Shown here in pieces: positions 24,304-35,248 of a stretch of 64,000 nt of DNA. This stretch comes from CAYTZH01 sp964442285 (GTDB taxonomy: Bacteria > Myxococcota_A > UBA9160 > JAFDET01). Positions within the stretch are counted from its first letter, which is position 1; every line of letters starts with the position of its first letter. The position numbers were made by a program, and so were the translations under genes. The DNA is taken from assembly GCA_964442285.1 (NCBI GenBank), contig CAYTZH010000011.1, positions 1 through 64,000 on the forward strand, read 5' to 3'. The notes beneath the pieces were generated by a model. That model saw nothing but the letters and a program-made list of their open reading frames with translations. It was not told where the DNA came from and did not search any database.

Positions 24304-25791
24304 TCAGTCGTCGGCGTAGCCCAGGGCCTTCAGCCGCTCGGCCTGGTCTTCGCTGAGCGGTGCCGCAGCGCCGGCCGGGGCATCCTCGGCCACCGTCCGC
24401 AGCCCGGTGCGGTAGGTCGCGGCCTGCTCGGCGAGCGTCGCGAAGTCGTCCGGTCGCCGGGTGCGCAGGTTCTCGCGCTCGGCGGGGTCGGCGTGCCAGT
24501 CGAAGAGCAGCCCCTCCGCGTCTCCGAAGGACGCGTGCCCCTCGATGAACTTGAGCGCCGGGGTCACGACCACCCGACGCAGGGGCACCTGCGGCTTGTG
24601 GGCGACGCGCAGGACGCCCGCGTAGACGGTCCGGTCGGGTGCCACGCTGCTGCGTCCGTGCAGCACGGGGGAGAGGTCCTGGCCCTGCAGCCCCTCGGGC
24701 ACGGGCTGGCCGGCCAGGGACAGGACCGTGGGTAGCAGGTCCAGGTGCGAGACCAGACCCGGCTCCACGCGTCCCCGGGCGCCCGCGGGCAGCCGCGGAT
24801 AGGCGATCACCAGCGGCACCCGCAGCACCTCGTCGAAGGGAACGAAGGGATGCCCGTAGATGCCGTGCTCGAAGAAGGCCTCGCCGTGGTCGGACGTCAC
24901 GACGAGCAGGGTGTCCTGCCACTGGCCGCGCTCCCGGAGCGCCGCACGGATCCGGCCCAGCGCGGCGTCGAGCCGGCGGATGCGCTCACGATAGCTGCGC
25001 CGGATGGCCCGGAGGTCGGCGGCGAAGTGGGGCGAGCGGCGGAAGGCCTCGCCCGCCTTGCGCTCGCCGCAGCTCAGGACGGCGGCCTGCCGCTCGGCGA
25101 GCTGGTTGTAGAGGGTGCAGTCGTGGTGGAGCGCGGGGTCGGCGGCGCTCTCCGCGGGGGTGACCCGGGCAAGCACCTCGGCCGGGGGCAGGCCGCGCTC
25201 GGGGTGCTCGCGCCGGTAGCGTTCGTAGCCGCCGTAGGGGAAGTGGGCGCTGTAGCTGTGGAGGAACAGGAAGTAGGGGGTCTCCGCGGTGCTCCGGATC
25301 CAGTCGAGGACTTCGGGCAGCCGCTCGTCGAGCACGGCCTGACGGGGCAGCTCGCGGTACTCGTCGAAGCCGCGGCCGAAGCCGAAGCGGGCGTCGACGA
25401 AGCCGCCTTCGTGGAAGGCCTGAGTGCGGTAGCCGGCCGCCTTCAGCCGCGACGCCAGGGTGTCCACCTCGGGCGCGAGCCGGGCGTGGAACTCGTGGAC
25501 GCCGTGCTCCGCCGGGTCGAGACCGGTGAAGATCGACATGTGGGAGGGGATCGTGTAGCTGGACGCCGCGACGGTGTTGCGGAAGAGCACGCCCTCGCCG
25601 GCGATCTCGAGCAGCGTGGGCGTGGTGTCCGCATCGCCGTATCCCGACACGCTGCTGGCGCGTACGGTGTCGAGGCTCACCAGCACGATGCGTTGCGGGG
25701 GCGGGGTCTCGCCCGCGCCGCAGCCGACGAGCGCCAGCAGGGCCGGGCCCGCCAGGGCGAGCGCCAGTGCGGACGCCAGGCTCCGTCTCAC
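24304..25791 (-). CDS. Sulfatase-family lipoprotein (alkaline-phosphatase fold)
   Basis: This encodes 495 residues from a GTG at 25791 that overlaps the upstream GT39 stop (GTGA). A lipobox (LLALVGC) follows the signal. The metal and active-site motifs are conventional: VSLDTVRASSVSGYG, SYTIPSHMSIFTG with Ser in the nucleophile position (Ser-type), TSDHGEAFFEHG, and LDLLPTVLSLAGQPVP. The C-terminus ends LKALGYADD. Ser-type enzymes need a maturase to become formylglycine sulfatases; others act as phosphodiesterases or phosphotransferases. It is probably periplasmic and anchored, acting on lipid- or polysaccharide-linked substrates made with the adjacent glycosyltransferase. Confidence 0.85.
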   Translation of the reverse strand: MRRSLASALALALAGPALLALVGCGAGETPPPQRIVLVSLDTVRASSVSGYGDADTTPTLLEIAGEGVLFRNTVAASSYTIPSHMSIFTGLDPAEHGVHEFHARLAPEVDTLASRLKAAGYRTQAFHEGGFVDARFGFGRGFDEYRELPRQAVLDERLPEVLDWIRSTAETPYFLFLHSYSAHFPYGGYERYRREHPERGLPPAEVLARVTPAESAADPALHHDCTLYNQLAERQAAVLSCGERKAGEAFRRSPHFAADLRAIRRSYRERIRRLDAALGRIRAALRERGQWQDTLLVVTSDHGEAFFEHGIYGHPFVPFDEVLRVPLVIAYPRLPAGARGRVEPGLVSHLDLLPTVLSLAGQPVPEGLQGQDLSPVLHGRSSVAPDRTVYAGVLRVAHKPQVPLRRVVVTPALKFIEGHASFGDAEGLLFDWHADPAERENLRTRRPDDFATLAEQAATYRTGLRTVAEDAPAGAAAPLSEDQAERLKALGYADD

Positions 25792-27233
25792 GGCCGGAAG
25801 GGCTCGACGTAGGTGCCCCGCTGCCACAGGGCGACCGCGTCCGGCGCGAAGTAGACCAGGCCCCAGCCCAGCACCACGACGGCCGCGGCGCCCGCGACCG
25901 CGAGCTGGCGGCGCGGGATCCGGCCGAGCGCGCCGGGGCCCTCGGCGGCGAGCCGGGTGGTCGCGAAACCCGCGTAGACCATGAGGAGGGGCATGAGCGG
26001 CAGACGGTACCGCGACGAGGCATGGGCCACGAGATGGAGCCCGACCACGGCCGCGCCGGCGAGGCCCAGGGGCAGTCTCTGGCCGGGCGCCCGGGCGAGC
26101 AGTGCGCCGAGCAGCCCCAGGGCCATGACCCCGAGGTAGCTCCCGACGGTGGCGGCCACGACGGGTCGCACGATCCCCGGCTCGAGCGCCCCGTAGGCGC
26201 CGCGGCTGAGCTTCTTGAAGAGGAAGGAGTCGGGGCCGAAGAGCAGCGCCGAGGTCCGCACCGCCTTCTTCCAGAGCCAGCTCGGCTGCTCCGCGGCGAT
26301 CCGCTCCAGGGCCTCCCGACGGGCGAGGTCCATGCGCGCCATCTCGTCGCGCTCGGCGAAGTAGCGGCTGCGAAACGCCGAGAGCGTCGGCAGATGGGGG
26401 CGCAGCCAGTCGTGCGCGGCGAACGTGTTGCCCTCGCGCACCCCCATCCATCCCACCGTCGACACGGGGACGAGGCGACCGAAGCGGGCGTGGTTGCGCG
26501 CGGTCCAGGGTGCGACCACCGCCAGCGCCAGCACCAGGACCAGCAGGGCCGGTCCGGCGGCGGTGCGGCGCGCGAGGCGGCGCTCGTCGTCGGCGCGGCG
26601 CTCGTCGTGGGCCACCGGCAGACCAGTCCAGAGCCAGGCCAGCGCGGCGCAGCCGGCGAACACCAGGCCGAGCTCCCGGGTCAGACCGGCCAGGCCGAAG
26701 AGCAGCCCGGCCCCCGCCGCCCAGACCCAGCGGGCGAGGCGCGCGGCGTGGGCGGTCCGCACGGCGCACGCCATTCCGCCGCTGGCCAGGAGCAGGAACA
26801 GGGTCTCCGACCAGAGGTAGTGGCCGTAGGCGATGAACGTCGGGTAGAGGGCCGCGATCCAGGCGGCGACGGCGCCGGCGGCCGGGCCGAAGAGGCTCCA
26901 GCCGAGCAGGCCGACGCACGCCACGAGCAGCGTGGAGAGCAGGCCCTGGAAGACCATCACCGGCGCCAGCGAGCGCTCGGCGCCGGGAACCTGGGAGAGC
27001 AGGAAGGGGTAGGCCGGTGGCCAGCCGGCCCAGGCGTTGCGCGACGCGGAGTAGTGGCCGCGGCCCGTGGCGAGGTTCGCCGCCGTCTCCAGGTAGTAGT
27101 ACTCGTCGCCGGTGAGCTTCGTGGGATACACGGCGGCGGTCACGCCCGCGCGCACGGCGCCGCCGGCGAGCACGGCGACCAGGAGCCACACGGACGCGCG
27201 GGTGCGGCTCGAGCGTTGGGTGGAGCCGGGCAT
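25788..27233 (-). CDS. GT39/ArnT-type membrane glycosyltransferase
   Basis: This encodes 481 residues with about eleven transmembrane helices. The first periplasmic loop carries KLTGDEYYYLETAANLATGR; the Asp-Glu there is the catalytic acidic pair of PMT/ArnT glycosyltransferases. The family transfers a sugar from a polyprenyl phosphate to a protein or lipid on the outer side of the inner membrane. The end overlaps the sulfatase by four bases, so the two are made together and probably act on the same surface polymer or lipid. The upstream gap of 140 bases separates it from the divergent terC-like gene. Confidence 0.85.
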   Translation of the reverse strand: MPGSTQRSSRTRASVWLLVAVLAGGAVRAGVTAAVYPTKLTGDEYYYLETAANLATGRGHYSASRNAWAGWPPAYPFLLSQVPGAERSLAPVMVFQGLLSTLLVACVGLLGWSLFGPAAGAVAAWIAALYPTFIAYGHYLWSETLFLLLASGGMACAVRTAHAARLARWVWAAGAGLLFGLAGLTRELGLVFAGCAALAWLWTGLPVAHDERRADDERRLARRTAAGPALLVLVLALAVVAPWTARNHARFGRLVPVSTVGWMGVREGNTFAAHDWLRPHLPTLSAFRSRYFAERDEMARMDLARREALERIAAEQPSWLWKKAVRTSALLFGPDSFLFKKLSRGAYGALEPGIVRPVVAATVGSYLGVMALGLLGALLARAPGQRLPLGLAGAAVVGLHLVAHASSRYRLPLMPLLMVYAGFATTRLAAEGPGALGRIPRRQLAVAGAAAVVVLGWGLVYFAPDAVALWQRGTYVEPFRP

Positions 27234-27373
27234 CGGCCGGCGAAGTATGGGAGAGCGGGCCTCTCCCAGCCAGCGGCGCGCGGCCGGGCCGGGTCCGTCC
27301 CGGGGACGGGCGATATGCTCCGCCGCGCGGGCGCCGCCCGACGCGGTCGCCCGACGGAGGACCGGATCGCATC

Positions 27374-28141
27374 ATGTTCGACTGGATCGCCGACCCCCAG
27401 GCCTGGGTGGCGCTCGGGACGCTCACCGCGCTCGAGATCGTCCTCGGCATCGACAACGTGGTCTTCATCTCGATCCTGGCGGGAAAGCTCCCCGTGGCCC
27501 AGCAGGCCCGTGCCCGCTTCATGGGCCTGGCGGCGGCGCTGGTGGGACGGATCCTGCTGCTGCTCTCCATCTCCTGGATCATGGGTCTCACGGCCGACCT
27601 CTTCTCGGTGCTGGGTGAGGGAATCTCCGGCCGCGACCTGATCCTGGTCGCCGGCGGCCTGTTCCTGATCGGGAAGAGCACCCACGAGATCCACGACAAG
27701 CTGGAAGGGGGCGAGGCGCACGGCGGCCCCGCGAGGCCCGCCTCGTTCGCCTCGGTGATCATCCAGATCCTGCTCCTGGACCTCGTCTTCTCGCTCGACT
27801 CGGTGATCACGGCGGTCGGCATGGCGGAGCACCTGGGCGTGATGGTGGTCGCCGTGGTGGTCGCCGTCGGGATCATGATGCTCTCGGCCGGCGTCATCTC
27901 GGAGTTCGTCGGACGGCACCCGACGCTGAAGATGCTGGCCCTGAGCTTCCTGCTCCTGATCGGGGTGATGCTCGTCGCCGAGGGCTTCGATCAGCACATC
28001 CCCAAGGGCTACGTCTACTCGGCCATGGCCTTCTCGGTGTTCGTGGAGACGTTGAACCTGCGCGCGCGTCGGCAGCGGTCGCCGGTCCAGCTGCGGGACA
28101 CGCGCCGCGATCGGGTCATGGAGATCACCGGGTCGGTCTAG
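27374..28141 (+). CDS. TerC-family integral membrane protein
   Basis: This encodes 255 residues with seven transmembrane segments. The two Asp-bearing motifs typical of TerC are clear: LEIVLGIDNVVFISILAGKL near residue 25 and LLLDLVFSLDSVITAVGM near 140. Relatives have been linked to tellurite resistance and to manganese or calcium handling, or to metal loading of exported proteins. A TATGCT -10-like box lies at 27314-27319, giving a leader of about 50 bases. I saw no yybP-ykoY (manganese) riboswitch in it. The 3' end overlaps the convergent small membrane gene by four bases. Confidence 0.9.
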   Translation: MFDWIADPQAWVALGTLTALEIVLGIDNVVFISILAGKLPVAQQARARFMGLAAALVGRILLLLSISWIMGLTADLFSVLGEGISGRDLILVAGGLFLIGKSTHEIHDKLEGGEAHGGPARPASFASVIIQILLLDLVFSLDSVITAVGMAEHLGVMVVAVVVAVGIMMLSAGVISEFVGRHPTLKMLALSFLLLIGVMLVAEGFDQHIPKGYVYSAMAFSVFVETLNLRARRQRSPVQLRDTRRDRVMEITGSV

Positions 28142-28590
28142 TCCCGGAGCGGGAGGCCGGTCCGCGGGTCGATGCCGCGCTCGTAGGGATACTGGGTCTT
28201 GGCCGAGTCGATCCTGGCCGTGTCCGGGTCGAGCCAGAGCCGCTGCACGACCACCACCAGGCGGTCCAGGTCCCGGTGGGCGGCGAACACGGCCCGCGCC
28301 ACGTCGTCGGGCTCTCGCAGCCGTCCCAGGGCGTTGCGCTGGCCGCGGAACCGGCGCAGCACCCGGCGCGCCTCGGGCGCCAGCCGTCGGTCGTCGATGA
28401 AGCGCAGCCCCGCGGGCGTGGGCTCGAAGAGCGCCACCTTGGAGCTCCAGTAGACCGTGTACATGGCGAAGCCGCCGAGCTTCCAGGGGTTGATCTCGTA
28501 GCGGGCGACCACGCCGCGATGGACCAGCGGCCAGAAGGCCAGCCAGGCGAGCACGGTCGCCACGACCGCCCGCTTCGCCCTGCGGCTCAC
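28138..28590 (-). CDS. Single-pass membrane protein, partner of HTTM protein
   Basis: This encodes 150 residues from a GTG at 28590 overlapping the upstream stop (GTGA). One N-terminal transmembrane helix (VVATVLAWLAFWPLVHRGVV) is followed by a soluble domain, INPWKLGGFAMYTVY..., ending DPRTGLPLRD. I do not recognise a named family. In my experience such proteins sit beside HTTM-domain genes as here, where the soluble part may face the periplasm. Function is unknown; pairing with the next gene is inferred from overlap. Confidence 0.75.
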   Translation of the reverse strand: MSRRAKRAVVATVLAWLAFWPLVHRGVVARYEINPWKLGGFAMYTVYWSSKVALFEPTPAGLRFIDDRRLAPEARRVLRRFRGQRNALGRLREPDDVARAVFAAHRDLDRLVVVVQRLWLDPDTARIDSAKTQYPYERGIDPRTGLPLRD

Positions 28591-29519
28591 GTCAGGTTCC
28601 AGTCCAGGGGATTGCCCGGAAGCGGCCCGTAGGCCGCGCCGAGGGCGTAGGCGAACAGGAGCGCGAAGCCCGGGAGCAGCCGCCGGGTCCAGGGGCCGGA
28701 CAGCTGCAGCAGCAGCAGGTTCACGAAGAGCGAGGCGAAGCCGATCTCGAGGGCGGCGACCTGGATGACGAACATGAGCCCCAGGCTGCCCAGCACGCCC
28801 AGGAAGCGGGTACGCCGGAGCGCCAGCAGGACCGGCAGCCCGAGCTCCGCCGCGATCGTGGCGTTGGACGCGAACAGGAACGGCAGGCTCGACACCCGGT
28901 ACGGCCCCGCGCCGGTCTCCGCGTAGTCGAGCAGGGAGAGCCGGGCCACCTCGGCGCCGGGCAGCAGCAGCTGGAAGATCCGGGCGAAGCGGTCCTGGGC
29001 GCTTACCATGAGCGCCAGGAACTCGCCCTGCCAGTAGAGGCCGTAGAAGACCTTCTGCAGCCCCGTGTGGAAGAGGACGATGACGGTGGCCCAGCGCAGT
29101 CCGCGCAGGACCAGCGCCGCGTCGTCGTCCTCGCCCCCGTCGAGGGCGAGGAGCACCAGGACGAAGAGCTCGAGGAAGAGGTGGTTGGCGGCTGCCTCGA
29201 AGCGCCAGGCCAGCTGGAGGAAGACGCCCACCAGGGCGATGCGGGGCCCGAGGATGCGCCAGGAACGGCTCGGGGCGAAGGCCAGGGCCAGGCCCACGCT
29301 CGCCGCCAGGGCCGTCGCGGCGAGCAACGGCCGGTCCTCGGACGCGACGTAGCGGAACCAGAGCCAGCTGCGCGTGAATCCGTAGAGCAGCACGAGCTGG
29401 CGGAAGGCGTCGATCCGCAGCCGGTCTGCGGGCTCGCTCGGCTCGGCGAAGACGGCGAGGAAGCGCTCGAAGCGTGTCGTTCCCGGGTCCCGCGGCGGCT
29501 CGGTCCTGGCTCCGGTCAT
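28587..29519 (-). CDS. HTTM-domain membrane protein
   Basis: This encodes 310 residues with about eight hydrophobic helices. FHTGLQKVFYGLYWQGEFLA and LLDYAETGAGPYR are like the horizontally transferred transmembrane (HTTM) domain that underlies vitamin K-dependent gamma-carboxylase. The carboxylase activity is not implied: the luminal domain is absent. It begins with an ATG at 29519 after a short spacer from blh. It is coupled by a GTGA overlap to the small membrane protein downstream. A role in lipid or membrane chemistry is possible. On the minus strand CCTAACCT lies upstream as a weak -10. Confidence 0.75.
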   Translation of the reverse strand: MTGARTEPPRDPGTTRFERFLAVFAEPSEPADRLRIDAFRQLVLLYGFTRSWLWFRYVASEDRPLLAATALAASVGLALAFAPSRSWRILGPRIALVGVFLQLAWRFEAAANHLFLELFVLVLLALDGGEDDDAALVLRGLRWATVIVLFHTGLQKVFYGLYWQGEFLALMVSAQDRFARIFQLLLPGAEVARLSLLDYAETGAGPYRVSSLPFLFASNATIAAELGLPVLLALRRTRFLGVLGSLGLMFVIQVAALEIGFASLFVNLLLLQLSGPWTRRLLPGFALLFAYALGAAYGPLPGNPLDWNLT

Positions 29520-29564
29520 GGCGCTCCCCGCGCGCCAGGTTAGGCCAGGGCCCCGCCGCGCGGC

Positions 29565-30431
29565 TCAGGTCGCGCGGGGGCGGTAGCAGGCGCCGAGCAG
29601 CATGTGCGGGGCGGTCAGGGCCGCCAGGCCGACGAACAGGACGCGAAGCCCGGCCTCCTCCAGACGACCCGGGGTGGCCAGGAAGCCGAAGGCCACGGCC
29701 CCCAGCAGCAGGGTGGCCAGGGTGGGTACGAGGGCTGCGCGCAGCAGGATCCCCAGACCCCGGACCGGGTCTCGCGGCTCCATGCGTCTCGCGAGCGCCC
29801 AGGTGTGACGGGGAGCGTGCCAGCCGCAGAAGTAGGCGGTGAAGAAGACGAGGGGCGACAGCAGACCCGAGGCGGCGACCAGGGTCAGGACCTGTGCGCC
29901 CGTCGCGGCGGCGCCCCACGCGGGCCGCCGAGGCGGCCAGCGCAGCACGGCCAGCAGTCCGACCGCGCCCAGCCCCGCGAGCGCCGGCGCGAGTCCGGCG
30001 ATGCTGTGCACCGCCTGCGCGACGAGGTCGGCCTGCGCGGAGGGCACGAGCGTCCCGAGCAGGGCGCCCGTGCGCTCCGGGTGGAAGACGGCGGGTCCCG
30101 CCACCGGGATGGCGCCGCGCAGCAGGATCTCGAGCTTCCCGTTGGCGGCCCGTCCGCGCCCCGGCGCGGTGTCCTCGGCGCCGAAGTGCAGGATCGAGCC
30201 GGCGAGGAACAGGGTGAGGGCCGCCAGGGGAAGCCAGAGCCAGAAGAGGACGACGAGCGCGGCCAGCCCGATGTAGCCCGCGGCGAAGGCCGCCAGCCAG
30301 CCGCGGCCCCAGCGGCTCGCCAGCACGCGCTCGCCCACGGCCAGGTCGGCGGCGCCGTGGGGAAGCCCGAGCACCCCGACCAGCGCCGCGAGGACTCCGA
30401 TCGGCACGTCCCCCGCGGCTAGGCTCGCCAC
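29565..30431 (-). CDS. blh: Beta-carotene 15,15'-dioxygenase, Brp/Blh family
   Basis: This encodes about 288 residues, an integral membrane protein. The His-rich motifs of Blh are intact: GLPHGAADL, LHFGAEDT, FCGWHAPRHTW and LTAPHMLLG. They bind the iron that cleaves beta-carotene centrally into two retinals. It is the last gene of the rhodopsin/carotenoid operon and supplies the rhodopsin's chromophore. The start is uncertain: a GTG at 30431 overlaps the crtY end by 13 bases, and another GTG at 30407 follows it. Both keep the conserved GLPHG near the N-terminus. Confidence 0.93.
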   Translation of the reverse strand: MASLAAGDVPIGVLAALVGVLGLPHGAADLAVGERVLASRWGRGWLAAFAAGYIGLAALVVLFWLWLPLAALTLFLAGSILHFGAEDTAPGRGRAANGKLEILLRGAIPVAGPAVFHPERTGALLGTLVPSAQADLVAQAVHSIAGLAPALAGLGAVGLLAVLRWPPRRPAWGAAATGAQVLTLVAASGLLSPLVFFTAYFCGWHAPRHTWALARRMEPRDPVRGLGILLRAALVPTLATLLLGAVAFGFLATPGRLEEAGLRVLFVGLAALTAPHMLLGACYRPRAT

Positions 30432-31567
30432 CAGGCGCCCGGGGCGCGCAGCGCCTCCGCCAGGAAGGGTCCGGTCGGCATCGCCCGCACCACGGCGAGG
30501 CGGTCCCGCGCCGACCCGACGTCCATCAGGAACCGGGACAGCACGTCCGGCTCGACCCGCTCGAAGAGCTGTGCGAAGACCGCGGGCGCGCGCTCCGGAT
30601 GGCGTCGGAGGAAGCCCAGGAAGATGGCATCCAGCACCCGGCTCACCCGATCCCGCGGCGCGGGAAGCGGGGTCGCCCCGAGGATGCCCCGGGCGGCCAT
30701 GCGGCTCCAGCGCTGGATCGCCAGGAAGGCGTAGCCCGTGCTCGGCCGGACCATGCCGCCGGCCGTGCCGATGGGCACGACCCGCGCCGTCGGCCGCGGC
30801 GGTCGCACGGCCTGCATCGGGATCACGCCCCGCTCCTGCCAGAGCGTCTCGAACTTGGAGACGCCCAGCCGGGTCTCCAGGTAGCGGTCGATGGTCGCCC
30901 GGTAGCGGTCGTCCGTGAAGGGCGTCGTCGAGAAACAGGTGGCCTCCACCAGCGCCTCGCGATCGCTGTAGGGCAGTACGTACGCGAAGTCGATGCCCTT
31001 CGGACTGCTGGCGACGTCGAAGTCCATGAGCGTGACCGTGTCGCTCTCGAAGGCGGGCTCGGACGTGCGGACGTGGACTCCGAGGAAGTGCTGGAGCAGC
31101 GTCCCGGGAGGCGGGCGCGCCGGGGGTCGCCCGTCGAAGACCCGGCCGACCCGGAAGCTCCCGGCAAGGGTGTGGACGCGGACGTTGCGGGCCGTCTCCT
31201 CGATGCCGAGGACCCGGGTTCCGAGACGCAGATCCACGTCCGGGCGGTTCGCCAGGCGGGACAGGGCGCTGGCGTAGAACGCGTCGGCGGGCACCTCGCA
31301 GTAGACGTGCCGCTGCGCCTCGCGGACGATGCGGCGGCCGCCGTGGCGTACCGCCCAGCGTTCCCAGCGGTGGGCGACGGCATCCGAGAAGGCGTGCTCG
31401 GCCACGTCCCAGTAGCACCAGGTGCGATCTCGTCGGTACCCGGTCCGCGGCTCGAAGATCGCCAGCCGGCGGCCTCCGAGACCACGCTCCACGAGCGAGA
31501 CGGCCAGGGAGAGCCCGGCGCAGCCTCCGCCGAGGATGGCGAGGTCGTATTGGCGCCGCCCCTTCAT
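30419..31567 (-). CDS. crtY: Lycopene beta-cyclase, CrtY type
   Basis: This encodes 382 residues. The N-terminal flavin fold is LAILGGGCAGLSLAVSL. The cyclase signatures RTWCYWD, IPMQAVRPP and GTAGGMVRPSTGYAF are all present. The enzyme closes both ends of lycopene to form beta-carotene, using reduced flavin without net redox change, at the inner membrane. The ATG overlaps the crtB stop (ATGA), and its own end overlaps blh, so supply of beta-carotene and its cleavage are translationally linked. No hydroxylase or ketolase follows, so beta-carotene is the expected product. Confidence 0.93.
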   Translation of the reverse strand: MKGRRQYDLAILGGGCAGLSLAVSLVERGLGGRRLAIFEPRTGYRRDRTWCYWDVAEHAFSDAVAHRWERWAVRHGGRRIVREAQRHVYCEVPADAFYASALSRLANRPDVDLRLGTRVLGIEETARNVRVHTLAGSFRVGRVFDGRPPARPPPGTLLQHFLGVHVRTSEPAFESDTVTLMDFDVASSPKGIDFAYVLPYSDREALVEATCFSTTPFTDDRYRATIDRYLETRLGVSKFETLWQERGVIPMQAVRPPRPTARVVPIGTAGGMVRPSTGYAFLAIQRWSRMAARGILGATPLPAPRDRVSRVLDAIFLGFLRRHPERAPAVFAQLFERVEPDVLSRFLMDVGSARDRLAVVRAMPTGPFLAEALRAPGAWWRA

Positions 31568-32480
31568 GCCGCGGGGTCGGCACCGGGCAGAGCCCGCAGC
31601 GGTGCGTGGAGCGAAGCCCAGTGGCCTCGCGAGGGGCGGATCCAGGATCGCGGGCTCGCGAAGGCCAGAAGCGCGCGGAGCGTATGGCGCAGCTTGCCCG
31701 CGGCAGACACCATCGCGCGACGGGAGCCGTAGGCGGACTCGCCCGAGCGGAGCATCTCGCTCCCGATCGCCTCGTAGACCCGCGAGGCCGTCAGGATGCC
31801 CAGGCGCGCCCTCGCCGGCAGGAAGGCTATGCCCCGGTCGGCGCTGCGGTAGTAGGCCTCTGCGAGCGAGAGCAGCCGCCGGACCGCGCGCCAGACGTCG
31901 GCGCGCACCCGCGGATCTCCGCGCAGGATGGCCTCGGGCGTGGTGGCTGGGGAGAGCCAGGCGCCCGGCAGGTAGCGCCGGCCGCGGCCCGCGTCCTCCA
32001 CCACGTCCCGCGCGATGTTCGTGAGCTGCATGGCTACGCCGAGATCGACGGCGAAGGGCAGGGCGCGCGGGTCCTTCACCCCGAGTGCGCCGCAGAGCAT
32101 CAGGCCTACGGTGCCCGCGACCCCATAGGCGTAGCGGATCAGCTCGGCCTCGCTCGCCATGGGACGCGGGACCAGGTCGCGTCCGACGCCGTCGACGAAG
32201 GCGAGCAGCGCGCTGCGGGGAATCTCGCAGGCCGCCGCCAGGTCGAGTACTTCCCCAACGTCGCGTTCTGCGCTGGCGCCGGCGAGCAGATCGGCGCGAA
32301 TGCCGTCGAGGGCGCGACGCGCGGGCTCCGTCTCACCCTCGTCGGCGACGTCGTCCACGCGGCGGCAGAAGGCGTAGAGCCGTGCGCAGCGCTCGGCGTC
32401 CCGGGTGGCGAGCAGACGACTCGCCCAGTGGAAGCTGCGGCCGTGGCGGGCCATCACCGCGGCGGGCGCCGCCGTCGCGC

Positions 32481-32493
<13 letters not shown>
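31564..32493 (-). CDS. crtB: Phytoene synthase
   Basis: This encodes 309 residues. The two Asp-rich motifs for diphosphate binding are YAFCRRVDDVADE (near residue 45) and LGVAMQLTNIARDVVED (near 165). The enzyme joins two geranylgeranyl diphosphates into phytoene. The order is crtI, crtB, crtY, and the start lies inside the final 13 bases of crtI. The ORF begins MGGVGATAAPAAVMARHGRS; an internal ATG at MARHGRSFHWAS is also possible and would better match family N-termini. Confidence 0.93.
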
Positions 32494-33985
<1,492 letters not shown>

Positions 33986-33989
<4 letters not shown>

Positions 33990-35080
33990 GCCCGTGCCCC
34001 ACCGACGGAGTCGATCGGGATCGTCCGTCCCGCCGGCGTCGGGGGCCGGGCGACGGGGGACTCGAGATCGGCGCCCAGCCGCAGCAGCTCCGCGGCGGCC
34101 TCGCCCAGCACGACATCCAGCGGGCGGCCGAGAGCGGCCGCGGCGTCCAGCCCGGCCTGCGCGCGCTGCGCGAAGCGGGCCAGGGCGGCGTCCACCGCGC
34201 GGGACTCCCGGATGCGCTCGAGCCAGTCTCGATGGCTCTGGCGGCAGCGCGGCTCGCCGCGCCAGAAACGCGCGAGCGAGTCCCTGTCCGCCCCGGAGGC
34301 CGCGGCGAGGAAGTGCACCAGGGGGGCGCTCGGCCGACCGGCGAGCAGATCCGATCCGGGCTCCCGGCCCTGGCGCCCGAGCAGGTCCAGAAGGTCGTCC
34401 TGAATCTGGAAGGCGACCGCCAAGTCTTGTAGAGCGCACCGCGCCAGCTCCTGCTCGGCGGCATCGCGCCCCGCCAGCGCGAGCGCGGCCTCGGCCGGCA
34501 GGGCGAGGAGTGCACCGGTCTTCCGAAGGGCGATCTCCTCGTAGACCTCCGGGTCCGTCTCGAGGGCGGCTCCCGGGCGGCAGTCCCAGACCTGTCCGCC
34601 GATGGCGCGGGACGTAGCGCGGGTGAAGAGGTCGACCAGGGTCAGGCGGATGGTAGGGTCGGCCCCGACCCGGCTGGCCTGGCGCAGGGCGCGGGTCAGC
34701 AGATCGTCCCCCAGATTGATGGCGACTGCGTCGCCGTAGACCGACCAGATGGCCGGCCGGCCACGGCGCAGGCGATCGCGGTCCTGGACATCGTCATGGA
34801 CGAGGGAGGCGTTGTGGAGCAGCTCGCAGGCGACGGCGAGTGCCACGCCGTCACCCGGGGCCACGCCGAGCGCGTCGCAACAGGCCAGCGCCAGACGCGA
34901 CCTCCCCAGCTTGCCCGGGTGGGCAAGGTGGAGCCGAGCGGCCGGGGCCAGCGGACCCATCGATTCGGCAGTGGATGCGAGCACGGCTCGTACGGCCGGC
35001 AACCGCTGTGCGGCGGCGCTCCAGGCCGGGTGCGGGGAAACGGGCGTCAGGGCGTCAGTGGCGATTGCGGGGCTGGCCAA
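33986..35080 (-). CDS. crtE: Geranylgeranyl diphosphate synthase-type polyprenyl synthase
   Basis: This encodes 364 residues. The first Asp-rich motif is ASLVHDDVQDRDRLRRGRPA and the second is FQIQDDLLDLLG; KLGRSRL and LRKTGALLALP are also conserved. It elongates farnesyl diphosphate for phytoene synthesis. I set the start at a TTG (35080) because AGGAG lies seven bases upstream and the promoter elements lie 33-60 bases upstream; the ATGs further up (to 35167) would put coding sequence over the promoter. It heads the crt genes and is separated from the upstream rhodopsin by 168 bases with its own promoter. Confidence 0.88.
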
Positions 35081-35112
35081 AGGAGCTCTCCTCTCCGTTC
35101 GTTGGCAACCTG

Positions 35113-35166
35113 AATCTACCGTATGTCTAATCATTGTCAAGATAAATGAAGGCATAAATCTAGACA
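35113..35166 (-). promoter_or_regulatory. crtE promoter with CarH/LitR-like operator
   Basis: On the minus strand: TGTCTA (35166-35161), TTGACA (35140-35135), TAGACA (35129-35124) and TAGATT (35118-35113). TTGACA and TAGATT, 16 bases apart, make a good -35/-10 pair. TTGACA and TAGACA are direct repeats 11 bases apart, and the first 11-mer fits nAnnTnnACAn, the repeat reported for the CarH operator, overlapping the -35. The inverted TGTCTA starts 26 bases before TTGACA. The same layout recurs at 36059-36100 and 44643-44705. Confidence 0.65.
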
Positions 35167-35248
35167 ATCGCTTGCGGCCCGGAACACATCGGGCGGAGGC
35201 TCCGAAGAGCCCCCGCCCGCGGGTCGCGCAACGCGGCGAGCCGGGCCG

